From an uncultured Oscillospiraceae bacterium (GTDB lineage Bacteria; Bacillota; Clostridia; Oscillospirales; Ruminococcaceae): a stretch of 64,000 nucleotides of DNA. Every line of letters starts with the position of its first letter. Position 1 is the stretch's first letter. Shown piece after piece: positions 32,757 through 41,563 of this stretch. The notes below the pieces were generated by a model. It did no database searches and was not told where the DNA came from. It saw nothing but the letters and a program-made list of their open reading frames with translations. A program made the position numbers and the translations under genes. Location: positions 62,001 to 126,000 of the forward strand of contig CAJTTB010000006.1 in the NCBI GenBank assembly GCA_910579175.1, in the 5' to 3' direction.

Positions 32757-33617
32757 TTATAGGTCTCCTGCACGTATAATTAATTTTTTATTTAATACTT
32801 CATAAAAAGGCTTTTTGCAAATCTGTACCATTTCAACATAGATATTGCTTTTGCGAATGGTCAATTCATCTTTTTTTGTGATTTTGATTTCTGTTTCTCC
32901 GTCCACTGTCATATATGCTTGGCTATTCATCTGTTCATTCACTCGAACATCCAATATATTCTCAGCACCAAATAAGATGGTTCTTCCAAATAAAGAATGT
33001 GGTGAAATCGGTGTCATGCCAATTAAATCCATACTTGGTTCTACAATTGGTCCCCCAGCAGACAGCGCATAAGCAGTTGAACCAGTTGGAGTGGAAAAAA
33101 TAATACCATCTGCACGATAAGAACTGACATATGTCTCATTGCAATAGACATTTAAATCAACTACCCTTGACAAAGCGCCCTTAGAAATTACCACATCATT
33201 TAATGCCTGATAGACCTCCATCTGATTGCCAACACGATGTTCTACCTCCAACATCATGCGCTTTTCCAGTTGATAATCACCCATCACCAATTGATGGAGA
33301 TATGGTATTTCATGTTGTTCCAAAGCAGCTAAAAAGCCCAAAAAACCCACATTGATTCCCAAAATTGGCTTTTGTCTCAAAACAGCATGTTTTGCAGCAT
33401 GAATGATGGTACCATCTCCACCGATTACAATCACAATGTCACATTTTTTCAATTGACAATCAAACGCATCATAAGAAATATAATCAAATTTAATATAATT
33501 GTAATATCGATTCTCTATTAAAATTTCGGCATCCAACTGATGGAGTATTTCACATACCTGTTTTGTACAATCCAAAGCATTTTTTTTGGAAAGATTAGGC
33601 ATAATCATAATTTTCAT
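32757..33617 (-). CDS. nadK: NAD kinase
   Basis: A 286-residue enzyme that phosphorylates NAD to NADP using ATP. The conserved GGDGTIIHA (about residues 65-73), NVGFLGFLA (about 93-101) and the NE/D and TPTGSTAYALSAGGP (about 175-189) motifs are present. Length is normal. The ATG follows AAGGAG. It lies between tlyA and argR in the leftward housekeeping operon. Confidence 0.97.
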   Translation of the reverse strand: MKIMIMPNLSKKNALDCTKQVCEILHQLDAEILIENRYYNYIKFDYISYDAFDCQLKKCDIVIVIGGDGTIIHAAKHAVLRQKPILGINVGFLGFLAALEQHEIPYLHQLVMGDYQLEKRMMLEVEHRVGNQMEVYQALNDVVISKGALSRVVDLNVYCNETYVSSYRADGIIFSTPTGSTAYALSAGGPIVEPSMDLIGMTPISPHSLFGRTILFGAENILDVRVNEQMNSQAYMTVDGETEIKITKKDELTIRKSNIYVEMVQICKKPFYEVLNKKLIIRAGDL

Positions 33618-33633
33618 ATCACAATACTCCTTG

Positions 33634-34458
33634 CTATGACAGTTGTCGCAATGTTTCGTGAGACGTTTTTACAATTTGTTCAATTTGTAATTTTTCTACA
33701 GACTGTATTGGATCTGATTTTTCTAAAAAAAATAGGTATTCAATATTTCCCTCTGGTCCTTTGATGGGACTAAATGTCATTCCCTTGACACAAAATCCAT
33801 GTTCTATACAAAACTGATAAATTTTCTCGCAGACCTCTTGATGAATCTCCGGTTCACGCACAACCCCTTTTTTTCCAACCTTGCCTTTTCCCGCTTCAAA
33901 TTGTGGCTTTACCAAACAAACCACCTGTCCCCGCTCTCTTAAAAAGCGAAACAGCACTGGCAACACCAATGTTAAAGAAATAAATGAAACATCAATGGAA
34001 GCAAAATCAACCTGCTCTGGAACCTGCTCATCCGTAATATAGCGAATATTGGTGCGCTCTAAATTCACAACTCGATTGTCGTTTCGCAAACTCCAAGCAA
34101 GCTGTCCATATCCAACATCAATTGCATATACCTTTTTAGCGCCATTTTGCAGCATACAATCTGAAAACCCCCCTGTAGAAGCACCAATATCCATACAAAT
34201 CTGATGATCCAATCGAAATCCCCATTGTTTCATTGCCTTTTCTAATTTCAGACCGCCGCGACTGACATATTTCATTCCATCACCGCGCACTTCAATGACT
34301 GCGTCTGCTTTAATCATATCCCCCGCTTTATATGCCTTCTCTTGGTTGACAAATACAATACCTGCCATAATAAAGGCCTTTGCCTTTTCACGGCTAGGAG
34401 CTAGATTTTGCTCCACCATCGCAACATCTAAACGCACCTTTTCAATCTTATCTTTCAA
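33634..34458 (-). CDS. tlyA: TlyA family rRNA methyltransferase/hemolysin
   Basis: A 274-residue protein with an N-terminal S4 RNA-binding domain (about residues 5-65, RLDVAMVEQNLAPSREKAKA) and an FtsJ-like methyltransferase fold (about 70-245) with the SAM-binding DIGASTGGFSDCML. Family members methylate the 2'-O of rRNA. The TTG at 34458 has AAAGGAAG at good spacing; an upstream in-frame TTG at 34479 would overlap the dxs stop and lacks a site. Position between dxs and nadK is the common one in Clostridia. Confidence 0.93.
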   Translation of the reverse strand: MKDKIEKVRLDVAMVEQNLAPSREKAKAFIMAGIVFVNQEKAYKAGDMIKADAVIEVRGDGMKYVSRGGLKLEKAMKQWGFRLDHQICMDIGASTGGFSDCMLQNGAKKVYAIDVGYGQLAWSLRNDNRVVNLERTNIRYITDEQVPEQVDFASIDVSFISLTLVLPVLFRFLRERGQVVCLVKPQFEAGKGKVGKKGVVREPEIHQEVCEKIYQFCIEHGFCVKGMTFSPIKGPEGNIEYLFFLEKSDPIQSVEKLQIEQIVKTSHETLRQLS

Positions 34459-34475
34459 TCTCTTCTTCCTTTCTG

Positions 34476-36368
34476 TCAAAACGATTGCTTTTGAATCATT
34501 TCTATCATAGAATCTTTATCAAATCCATAATGTTTAAACGTTGAATCCACCGACGCTTGTTTTACAAATTCATCTTCGATTGCAACAATTCTCATCTGTC
34601 CACAAAATCCAGATTCATATAAATCAGACAACAATTCTTGCCCAATTCCTCCTTTTTTAATTCCCTCTTCAAAAAAGAAGATAGACTGATATTGTTTTGC
34701 CAAATCCAACACCTTGGAAGGAATCGGGGATAATTTCAATAACTTTAAAATAGAGACAGATTTTTGTTGTTGCCTTAAACTTTCCATCGCCTGATAAGCC
34801 TGGTTTGTAATTCTGCCATAAGTGATAATCAATATTTGCGTTCCATGTTGTTCATAAAGAAAATCTTGATATTCTTGACAGACCAGATGATGTTGTATGG
34901 ATTCTGCCCCTCTGGGATATCGCACCGCCACCACTGCATGAGTATGATAAAGCGCTTGGTACAACATAATCTTTAATTCCTGATAACTTTCTGGTGCATA
35001 AATCGTTATATTAGGAATAGAGCTCAAAAACGAAACGTCAAAAATCCCCTGATGTGTTTCCCCATCATCTCCCACAATACCTGCACGATCGATACAAAAC
35101 ACAACATGTTGTTGCTCAATGGCACAATCATGAATAATCTGATCATATCCGCGCTGTAAAAAGGAGGAGTATACGGCAAACACAGGATGAAAACCTTGAC
35201 TTGCCAGTCCAGCGCAAAAGGTCACTGCATGTTGTTCTGCTATTCCAACATCAAAAAAGCGGTCTTTAAACTTTGCATAAAAATATTGCAGTCCTGTTCC
35301 ATATTTCATCGCTGCCGTCACTGCACAAATTTTAGGGTCTTTTTGTGCCAACTTCACCAAATATTGTCCAAACACAGTAGAATAGCTTTCTTTTGGCGAA
35401 ACATCTGGATTTCCTGTATAAATATCAAACGTAGAAACGCCATGATAAGCTCCAGGATTTTGTTCTGCATAGGGATAACCTTTTCCTTTGGTTGTATCTA
35501 CATGTACTACAACGGGGCATTTCATATTTTTTGCAGTTTCCAGTGCCGCTTTTAATTCCTCATAATTGTGTCCATCAATCGGTCCCAAGTATTCAAAGCC
35601 CATCTCTTCAAAAAATGTCGTGTTATAAATCCATTTTTTGAGCAGCGATTTTGAAGAGATCAAGGAACCAATTACCCTTTCGCCCACAAGTGGAACTTTT
35701 TGTAATATTTTTTCTACGTTTCTTTTTAAATTCCGATATCCGGGTTTCGAACGAATGGAGGAAAGATATTTTGCAAATGCACCTACATTTTTTGAAATAG
35801 ACATATCATTGTGATTTAAAATCACAATTAAATTGTCATGATTTCTACCAGCATTGTTAAACGCCTCATAAACCATTCCTCCTGTAAAAGAACCATCTCC
35901 AATCACAGTCACCACATGATGTTGATCTCCCTTTAAAGAAAGGGCCTTTGCAATTCCATATCCAGCCGAAATAGAATTAGAACTATGCCCTCCAATAAAT
36001 GCATCATGAACGCTTTCACAAGATTTTGGGAATCCTGATAAACCCTTTTCCTGACGCAATGTATGAAACTTATCTCTTCTGCCTGTTAAGATTTTATGTG
36101 TATAACTTTGATGCCCTACATCCCATAAAATTTTGTCAAATGGAGATTCAAATACGCGATGAATCGCTAAGGTCAATTCCACAACACCCAAATTAGAAGC
36201 AAGGTGCCCGCCTGTTTTGGAGATAGATTCTACCAAAAAAATACGAATTTCCTGCGCAAGCTGTTTTATTTCTTCTTGGGACAATCTATCTAAATCCCTT
36301 GGTGAATGGATACGATTTAAAATTTGTGGCTTTTTCATGATAAAAGAGTATTTTGCCCCAATTGACAA
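34476..36368 (-). CDS. dxs: 1-deoxy-D-xylulose-5-phosphate synthase
   Basis: A thiamine-diphosphate enzyme that joins pyruvate and glyceraldehyde-3-phosphate, the first step of the MEP isoprenoid pathway. Visible motifs include SHLASNLGVVELT-like GGHLASNLGVVELT, the acid-base His in WDVGHQSYTHKILTGR, the TPP-binding GDGSFTGGMVYEAFNNAG, and DRAGIVGDDGETHQG. The start chosen is a TTG seven bases after GGGAG (630 residues); an ATG 30 bases downstream at 36338 has no binding site but matches the usual N-terminus. Between ispA and tlyA. Confidence 0.96.
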   Translation of the reverse strand: MSIGAKYSFIMKKPQILNRIHSPRDLDRLSQEEIKQLAQEIRIFLVESISKTGGHLASNLGVVELTLAIHRVFESPFDKILWDVGHQSYTHKILTGRRDKFHTLRQEKGLSGFPKSCESVHDAFIGGHSSNSISAGYGIAKALSLKGDQHHVVTVIGDGSFTGGMVYEAFNNAGRNHDNLIVILNHNDMSISKNVGAFAKYLSSIRSKPGYRNLKRNVEKILQKVPLVGERVIGSLISSKSLLKKWIYNTTFFEEMGFEYLGPIDGHNYEELKAALETAKNMKCPVVVHVDTTKGKGYPYAEQNPGAYHGVSTFDIYTGNPDVSPKESYSTVFGQYLVKLAQKDPKICAVTAAMKYGTGLQYFYAKFKDRFFDVGIAEQHAVTFCAGLASQGFHPVFAVYSSFLQRGYDQIIHDCAIEQQHVVFCIDRAGIVGDDGETHQGIFDVSFLSSIPNITIYAPESYQELKIMLYQALYHTHAVVAVRYPRGAESIQHHLVCQEYQDFLYEQHGTQILIITYGRITNQAYQAMESLRQQQKSVSILKLLKLSPIPSKVLDLAKQYQSIFFFEEGIKKGGIGQELLSDLYESGFCGQMRIVAIEDEFVKQASVDSTFKHYGFDKDSMIEMIQKQSF

Positions 36369-36441
36369 AATACTTCTCCCTACCACCTTTCTTCATGGTT
36401 CTAATTCACTTTTGTATCATTCAGCAACATCAAATCACCAA

Positions 36442-37332
36442 CTAATTTTGACGTTCTAACAAATCCTTCGTTAACTTCTTTAAAAAGTCGCTGTCCTCAT
36501 AATTGGAGATCAACTCAAGCGCTTTGTTGGTATAAAAATCTGCAAGTTGTTTTGACTCATCTATCCCAGATAAAGATACATAGGTCGCTTTTTGATTTTT
36601 TTGATCACTGCCGATTGGTTTTCCAAGTTGTTCTTCTGTTCCAGTCACGTCTAAAATATCATCAATTACTTGAAATGACAAACCCAATTTTTCACCATAT
36701 TCTTCTGCTAAAAAAATTTGGTCTACATTTGCCCCCGCAATAATGGCTCCCATTTTGCAAGCAGCCTTTATCAGCGCAGCGGTCTTTAAATTATACATTT
36801 TATGTAACAATCCTGCAAATACAGAATCATTTTGTTCCAAACTCAAATCAATGACTTGACCGCCAATCATTCCATCATTGCCCGCATAAAAAGCCAACTC
36901 TGCCATACATCGAACTGCCAAAGCGGGAAACTCCTCTGCAAGTGGACTTTTTGCCGTCACTTCAAATGCCTTTGTCAACAATCCATCTCCTGCCAATAAT
37001 GCCATTGCCTCTCCATAAACTTTATGACAAGAGGGCATTCCTCTACGCAGATCATCGTCATCCATACAGGGCAAATCATCGTGAATCAAAGAATAACAGT
37101 GAATCATTTCCAAAGCACACGCAAATGGAATTGCATAATGAATATTCCCACCATTGATTCTGCAAAACTCAATGGTCAATACTGGTCGCAACCTCTTCCC
37201 AGCATTCATCACTGCATAACGCATCGCTTCGGTCACCTTATCATACTCTTCTCCCTGCATAGATAAATATTGGTCCAACTGCTGATTAATTAAATATAAA
37301 TCCGCTTCCATCTGGTCGTCATACCAACTCAT
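36442..37332 (-). CDS. ispA: Farnesyl/geranyl diphosphate synthase
   Basis: A 296-residue short-chain polyprenyl synthase that condenses isopentenyl diphosphate units. The first Asp-rich motif is DDLPCMDDDDLRRG (about residues 83-96) and the second is DDILD (about 222-226); GKRLRP precedes them. The ATG at 37332 is preferred over a TTG at 37359. Adjacent to xseB (overlap region) and dxs, so MEP substrate supply and chain elongation are in one operon. Confidence 0.96.
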   Translation of the reverse strand: MSWYDDQMEADLYLINQQLDQYLSMQGEEYDKVTEAMRYAVMNAGKRLRPVLTIEFCRINGGNIHYAIPFACALEMIHCYSLIHDDLPCMDDDDLRRGMPSCHKVYGEAMALLAGDGLLTKAFEVTAKSPLAEEFPALAVRCMAELAFYAGNDGMIGGQVIDLSLEQNDSVFAGLLHKMYNLKTAALIKAACKMGAIIAGANVDQIFLAEEYGEKLGLSFQVIDDILDVTGTEEQLGKPIGSDQKNQKATYVSLSGIDESKQLADFYTNKALELISNYEDSDFLKKLTKDLLERQN

Positions 37333-37333
37333 C

Positions 37334-37522
37334 TCATATCTCTGCCTTTCGTCTTTCAAGTTCTTCTTCTTTTTTATCCAATTCCTGATTGCAAAACCTC
37401 ACCAAACGCATACCCTTAGTATATAACCACAAACATTCTGGTATAGAAAGTTCTTCGTTTTCCATTTGAAAGATAATTTTTTCCAAATTCTTGATTGCTT
37501 TTTCCAGTGATTTTTTTTGCAT
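37334..37522 (-). CDS. xseB: Exodeoxyribonuclease VII small subunit
   Basis: A 62-residue helical protein, typical of ExoVII small subunits: LEKAIKNLEKIIFQMENEEL followed by SIPECLWLYTKGMRLVRFCN and a charged tail. The small subunit assembles with XseA, which carries the nuclease activity. The large-subunit gene, normally directly upstream, is not here: only 110 bases separate xseB from the M22-like gene. The ATG has a GAAAG-type site. Confidence 0.9.
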   Translation of the reverse strand: MQKKSLEKAIKNLEKIIFQMENEELSIPECLWLYTKGMRLVRFCNQELDKKEEELERRKAEI

Positions 37523-37632
37523 AATTTCTCTCTTTCCACCTCTTTATTGGATATCATCTATCTTTGTCATTGTCAAAAAATATCTCCGTTTTTCCCGAAC
37601 TCTTTTTTTCATTTCGTTTATTTTTTGTTCAC
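37523..37632 (-). other. Short gap where xseA is normally found
   Basis: The 110 bases hold no recognisable xseA remnant. One short basic frame of about 29 codons starts at a TTG overlapping the upstream stop codon; its product matches nothing I know. Confidence 0.5.
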
Positions 37633-38583
37633 TCAATGATTTCCCTTATTTTGTTGATTCGCTGCCAATGATGCCAATATGGCAATTCCCGCACTATTAT
37701 CAGTGGAATACTCCGGTTGTGCAAATCTGCCATTGTATTGTTTTTCTATTGCACATTTGATCATGCTGTTAGACATCACACCACCAGCATAAATCAATGG
37801 CTTTTTCCCATGCAACTGCAATACCCGCTCGGTCATCCGTTCAATTGTTTTTTGAACAGTCAATAAGCAGTACTTTGCAATATAAGCAGGGTCTTTTCCC
37901 TGTCCATAAAGTGTTTTACACTGATTTTCTACGCCGGATAAACAGCAATCAAGCCCTTTTAATGTTGGAGAAACCACAATGGACTCCTCACACTTGAGTG
38001 CCAATTGTTCTAATTGCTTTCCACAGGGAAAAGACAACCCCAACATGACACCCACTCGATCAATCGCCTGTCCTGCATTTAAATCAAGTGTTTTTCCCAA
38101 CAATTCAATTTCAAAATTCGTCTGATGTCCAGTTACCTTTAATAGTTCTGTCGTTCCTCCCGAAACATGAAAGGCATAAAAGGAACGATTCATCAAGTCC
38201 AATGAATTTGTAGAATAAAGTGCCGCTGCAATATGCCCCTCTTGATGAGAAAATGAATATTGTGGAATCTGCATCACTTGGGACAATACTCCTGCCACCA
38301 TCTTTCCAACTAAAAAGCACGGCATATAAGAACCCTCTACTGTCCTTGGGTATGCTGAAACACCGATTGCCTTCACAGAAATTTTATCACCTTGTATCAA
38401 TTGTGCAGTCAATTGTTCCAGTTGCTTTACATGTAAAAACACCGCATCACTTTGACGCAGACCACAGGTATTTTCCTTCACTGGCAGAAGTTGTTTTTGC
38501 ATCCGCACCTCTTTTGTTTTATCATGGTATAATGCTACAGAAGTGGTATAATTGCTGGTATCAAAACCTAAAAACCAACTCAT
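37633..38583 (-). CDS. Kae1/TsaD-like domain protein (peptidase M22 family)
   Basis: A 316-residue ASKHA-fold protein related to TsaD, shorter than true TsaD (about 335-345) and common next to nusB in Clostridia. The N-terminal FLGFDTSNYTTSVAL matches the family's first phosphate loop, the metal-site motif is HQEGHIAA (about residues 112-119), and the C-terminal YAGGVMSNS and DNSAGIAILA match the later nucleotide loops. The true tRNA-modifying TsaD is probably encoded elsewhere; this paralogue's role is unknown. It overlaps the nusB stop codon. Confidence 0.85.
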   Translation of the reverse strand: MSWFLGFDTSNYTTSVALYHDKTKEVRMQKQLLPVKENTCGLRQSDAVFLHVKQLEQLTAQLIQGDKISVKAIGVSAYPRTVEGSYMPCFLVGKMVAGVLSQVMQIPQYSFSHQEGHIAAALYSTNSLDLMNRSFYAFHVSGGTTELLKVTGHQTNFEIELLGKTLDLNAGQAIDRVGVMLGLSFPCGKQLEQLALKCEESIVVSPTLKGLDCCLSGVENQCKTLYGQGKDPAYIAKYCLLTVQKTIERMTERVLQLHGKKPLIYAGGVMSNSMIKCAIEKQYNGRFAQPEYSTDNSAGIAILASLAANQQNKGNH

Positions 38584-38978
38584 TTTGTACGTTCCCTTGA
38601 AATAGAAGCCAACAAGCCATTTACAAATGTCACATCGTCTTTTAATGTATATGTCTGTACAATCTTAACTGCTTCACTAATCACGATATCATCGTTGATA
38701 TCTTCAACATAATACATTTCATAAACTGCAATTCTCAACACTGCCAAAGCGACTTTCGAAATGCGGTCAATTGTCCATTTTTTTAAATATTTTTTAATAA
38801 TTTCATCCAGTTCATCTTTTTTCTGATCTACATTTTCAAACAGACAAATTGCCTCTTGATTGATTTCAAAGTCATTGCATTCCTTTGCTGTTTCAATCAA
38901 TTGCTGCGTTGTTTCATTGCTAAATATCTTCTCAAACGTCAGTATAAAAGCGGCTTCTCTCATTTGGTGTCTTGTCAT
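38580..38978 (-). CDS. nusB: Transcription antitermination factor NusB
   Basis: A 132-residue all-helical RNA-binding protein that works with NusE at boxA sites to promote rRNA antitermination. Motifs include the N-terminal RHQMREAAFILTFEKIF, the central WTIDRISKVALAVLRIAVYEM and the C-terminal DVTFVNGLLASISRE. The ATG follows AAAGGA. It overlaps the downstream M22-like gene by four bases. Confidence 0.96.
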   Translation of the reverse strand: MTRHQMREAAFILTFEKIFSNETTQQLIETAKECNDFEINQEAICLFENVDQKKDELDEIIKKYLKKWTIDRISKVALAVLRIAVYEMYYVEDINDDIVISEAVKIVQTYTLKDDVTFVNGLLASISRERTK

Positions 38979-39193
38979 AATTCTTTTATCCTTTCACAAT
39001 CCTTGATATTTTACTGAACCATCTATACCCCATCTTCTACTAAATTATCTATGATTCTATGGTCAATACACCTGCTACCTGTTGTAAATTACTATCTGTG
39101 CAGGTGCCAGTAACATTTCATCTTTCGACAATCTTATCCCACCACCTTGAGATAGTGAGACTGCCTTTTGATTTTAAAAAAATTTCCAGAAGC
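38979..39193 (-). other. Spacer between asp23-like gene and nusB
   Basis: 215 bases without a gene. It contains a 7-bp inverted repeat (CACCTGC and GCAGGTG) around 39068-39105. I do not recognise a riboswitch. Confidence 0.3.
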
Positions 39194-39559
39194 TTATGAG
39201 GCTTGTTCAGAAGCTACTCCACAAACAAACACATTTACTTTTGAAACAGTGATAGAAGCCATATTTTGCACAGAATCCTTAATAAATTCCTGTAAGTTTT
39301 CTGCAACTTCCTTCATACGATAACCCGCTTTTAAGATGATATAAATATCTATCTCTGCCACACCTGCTTCTAATTTTAAACGCACTGACCGATGTTTGCG
39401 AGAAGAAAACAAAAAATCTCCCCATTTAGACGGAGATTTTGCCATACTATAAACGCCATCCATTTCGTCAATTACCAATTGGGCAATCTTTTCAATGACA
39501 TTCTCTGATATATTTAAGGTTCCTTTTTTATTTCTCTTTTTCACATCCATAGACCACAT
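39194..39559 (-). CDS. Asp23/Gls24 family protein (YqhY-like)
   Basis: A 121-residue Asp23/DUF322 protein. The typical core reads LNISENVIEKIAQLVIDEMDG (given as LNISENVIEKIAQLVI and DEMDGV, about residues 15-36), then EIDIYIILKAGYRMKEVAENL. In Bacillus the equivalent gene yqhY lies between accC and nusB, where it has been linked to acetyl-CoA carboxylase control; the acc genes are absent here. The start at 39559 has AAAGGA but tight spacing; an ATG three codons later is a fair alternative. Confidence 0.88.
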   Translation of the reverse strand: MWSMDVKKRNKKGTLNISENVIEKIAQLVIDEMDGVYSMAKSPSKWGDFLFSSRKHRSVRLKLEAGVAEIDIYIILKAGYRMKEVAENLQEFIKDSVQNMASITVSKVNVFVCGVASEQAS

Positions 39560-39716
39560 TCATCCTTTCTACTTTAAAATCTCTTTTATTATCATACCAC
39601 AAACCTGTTTCTTGATATCAAATACCACAGCCAAATGTATCCCTTTATCATGGCTGTATATGCATATAAAATCAATTTTATTTTTTTATTATACCATTAA
39701 AATGAAAAAGAAACAA

Positions 39717-39804
39717 CCAGAGAGCGTTTGAAAATTAAAAATTCAAGAATTTTATTGAATATATCCAAAAAATATACATAAAATTCCAATCAAACACACT
39801 CTGG
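39717..39804 (-). terminator. Terminator of the spoIIIA operon
   Basis: Imperfect 15-base arms (CCAGAGAGCGTTTGA at 39717-39731, TCAAACACACTCTGG at 39790-39804) close a long loop with an inner ATTCAA/TTGAAT hairpin. Leftward it is followed by TTGTTTCTTTTTC. Confidence 0.6.
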
Positions 39805-39814
39805 TTTTACAATC

Positions 39815-40486
39815 TTATCCAGCTACCTCTGTAATAGAAATATTTTCCTGTGCCACATCTTTTTCAGACAACACAATATTTTTTATCTGTGCTGCTTGTT
39901 CTGCGGACAATCCATCTGTTTTTACCACTACATTTGCATTACCATTGTCCAAATAAACAACACAATCTTCAAATCCTTTTGCCTTAATCAAATTTTCAAT
40001 TTTACTTTCGTCTGAAATTTGTTTGGATATCTCCACTATCTTAGCGGTTGCTTGTGAAATTTCCTCATCAGAAGCATCTGCTTTTGCAAGTACAGATTTC
40101 ACCGTCTCCACTGCTTCATCTCTAGACTTTGTCTTATTTAGAGAAGCCTGTGCAAAATAATCATCTTGTGTGGTGACTGGACCGTTGACCAACTGAGCAT
40201 CTCCATAATTTTTTCCAGTATCATTTGGCTGACTTGGGTTCACAGAAACAGAATTTTCCCCAGCAGTGGATACGGTCTCATCTGGAAAAATATCTGCTCC
40301 CACAGCATTTACTTCACCATTGTCCGAAACTGTTTGTGATTGACTCACCGAATTTAAAACATCTGTAACAGGATAATCTTTTTCTTGATTGGCATAAATA
40401 TAATTGACATAGATTGCTCCTCCCAAAATTACAACCAATGCAGATAAGATGATTTGTTTTTTTCCGATAATAAAATTGGCTTTCAT
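39815..40486 (-). CDS. spoIIIAH: Stage III sporulation protein AH
   Basis: A 223-residue mother-cell membrane protein that pairs with forespore SpoIIQ to form the channel (feeding tube) between the two cells. One N-terminal membrane helix lies at about residues 10-31. A Ser/Asn-rich linker follows, then the YscJ/FliF-like ring domain (about 110-223) with NLIKAKGFEDCVVYL and the C-terminal LSEKDVAQENISITEV. Last gene of the eight-gene spoIIIA operon. Confidence 0.96.
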   Translation of the reverse strand: MKANFIIGKKQIILSALVVILGGAIYVNYIYANQEKDYPVTDVLNSVSQSQTVSDNGEVNAVGADIFPDETVSTAGENSVSVNPSQPNDTGKNYGDAQLVNGPVTTQDDYFAQASLNKTKSRDEAVETVKSVLAKADASDEEISQATAKIVEISKQISDESKIENLIKAKGFEDCVVYLDNGNANVVVKTDGLSAEQAAQIKNIVLSEKDVAQENISITEVAG

Positions 40487-40535
40487 ATTTGTGTTGTTCC
40501 TTTCTTATCAAAATTCAAATAAATTGTCATGCGCT

Positions 40536-41093
40536 TTACTGTTGTACTTGTGAATTGCGCAGTACTACTGCAACCTGTGTAGAGGGAATCGAAAAGGCAG
40601 TTGTAAGCGCTTCAATAATGCGCTTTTGCACCTGTATATTCTCTGCTCCATCACACAACACAACCACCCCTTGTACTGCTGGCATTTTTTCTGTCTGTAC
40701 CAAAGCCTGTTTTCTTCCATTATCCCCCTCTACCAACACAATCGTCTCTTGTGTATCCTGTTGATAGTTTCCATCATTTGAAATTTTATTGGTTTGCCTT
40801 TTTACATCAGACTGATAAACCGTTTCTTTCCCACTTTCCAATGTAAGCATTATCTCAACTCTGCCAGCTCCTTCAATCCCTTCTACCATCTGTTTCACCT
40901 TTTGTTCCAACTGTGTTGTATATTCTTCGGTTGTTATTGTCCCTCCTTTTTGACTGCCCGGTGTAGTTTCCTTTTCCTTTTTTTCAGGCAGTAATTCCCA
41001 AAGGAATAATAATGCAATTAGTATTAAACCACAGATGACAATCACCTTTAATTTTTTTTCATCTTTGATGATTTCTTCCAATTGTTTTAACAT
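40536..41093 (-). CDS. spoIIIAG: Stage III sporulation protein AG
   Basis: A 185-residue protein with one N-terminal membrane helix (about residues 18-35) and an extracytoplasmic domain that in Bacillus forms a large ring of the SpoIIIA-SpoIIQ complex. Recognisable parts are EGAGRVEIMLTLESGKETVY (about 73-92) and VQGVVVLCDGAENIQVQKRI (about 137-156). It overlaps spoIIIAF by seven bases, in keeping with tight coupling. Confidence 0.95.
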   Translation of the reverse strand: MLKQLEEIIKDEKKLKVIVICGLILIALLFLWELLPEKKEKETTPGSQKGGTITTEEYTTQLEQKVKQMVEGIEGAGRVEIMLTLESGKETVYQSDVKRQTNKISNDGNYQQDTQETIVLVEGDNGRKQALVQTEKMPAVQGVVVLCDGAENIQVQKRIIEALTTAFSIPSTQVAVVLRNSQVQQ

Positions 41094-41563
41094 TTCTTTA
41101 TCACTACTTTCGGAACCAGTCCTGCCTCCTTTTCTATCAAAGATATTACTTTTTCTTGCTCAAATTGATATTTCTCTGAGAGCGTAACACAAATCTCATT
41201 AATATCTATGCTGTTATCTTCTGCGATATGAATTTGAAAGCGAACTGATTCGGGAAAAATTTGGTTGGACTCCAACAATGTCTGTATCTGACTTTCCAAT
41301 TTTTGTTCCGCTACGGTGATAAAATAATTTTCCACTCCCTGTTCTAACATTTGATTTTGCATGGATTGTTGTTCTTGTTGAAAGTCAAATGAAAAGTCCA
41401 ACTGCTGTTTGGTAAATGGCAATACCAAACTGCTGATAAAAAACAATCCAATAGCAAACTTTATCACCTTTTCCAAGGTATTAGAAGGTATCAAGAGAGA
41501 AAAAATGCCTGTTATAATCAAAGTGATACAAACCGATTCTGTAATCATTTTAATTCCATTCAT
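41087..41563 (-). CDS. spoIIIAF: Stage III sporulation protein AF
   Basis: A 158-residue protein with two N-terminal membrane helices (about residues 6-25 and 32-50) separated by SNTLEKVIKFAIG, then a soluble domain. In Bacillus SpoIIIAF is part of the SpoIIIA complex and has a small ring-building fold. The start codon overlaps the spoIIIAE stop as ATGA. Confidence 0.94.
   Translation of the reverse strand: MNGIKMITESVCITLIITGIFSLLIPSNTLEKVIKFAIGLFFISSLVLPFTKQQLDFSFDFQQEQQSMQNQMLEQGVENYFITVAEQKLESQIQTLLESNQIFPESVRFQIHIAEDNSIDINEICVTLSEKYQFEQEKVISLIEKEAGLVPKVVIKKC

Noticed and set aside
39124..39130. A Spo0A box (TTCGACA) upstream of nusB
   Set aside because: A single 7-base match far from a promoter is expected by chance; a similar match at 52051-52057 lies inside the clpX start region.
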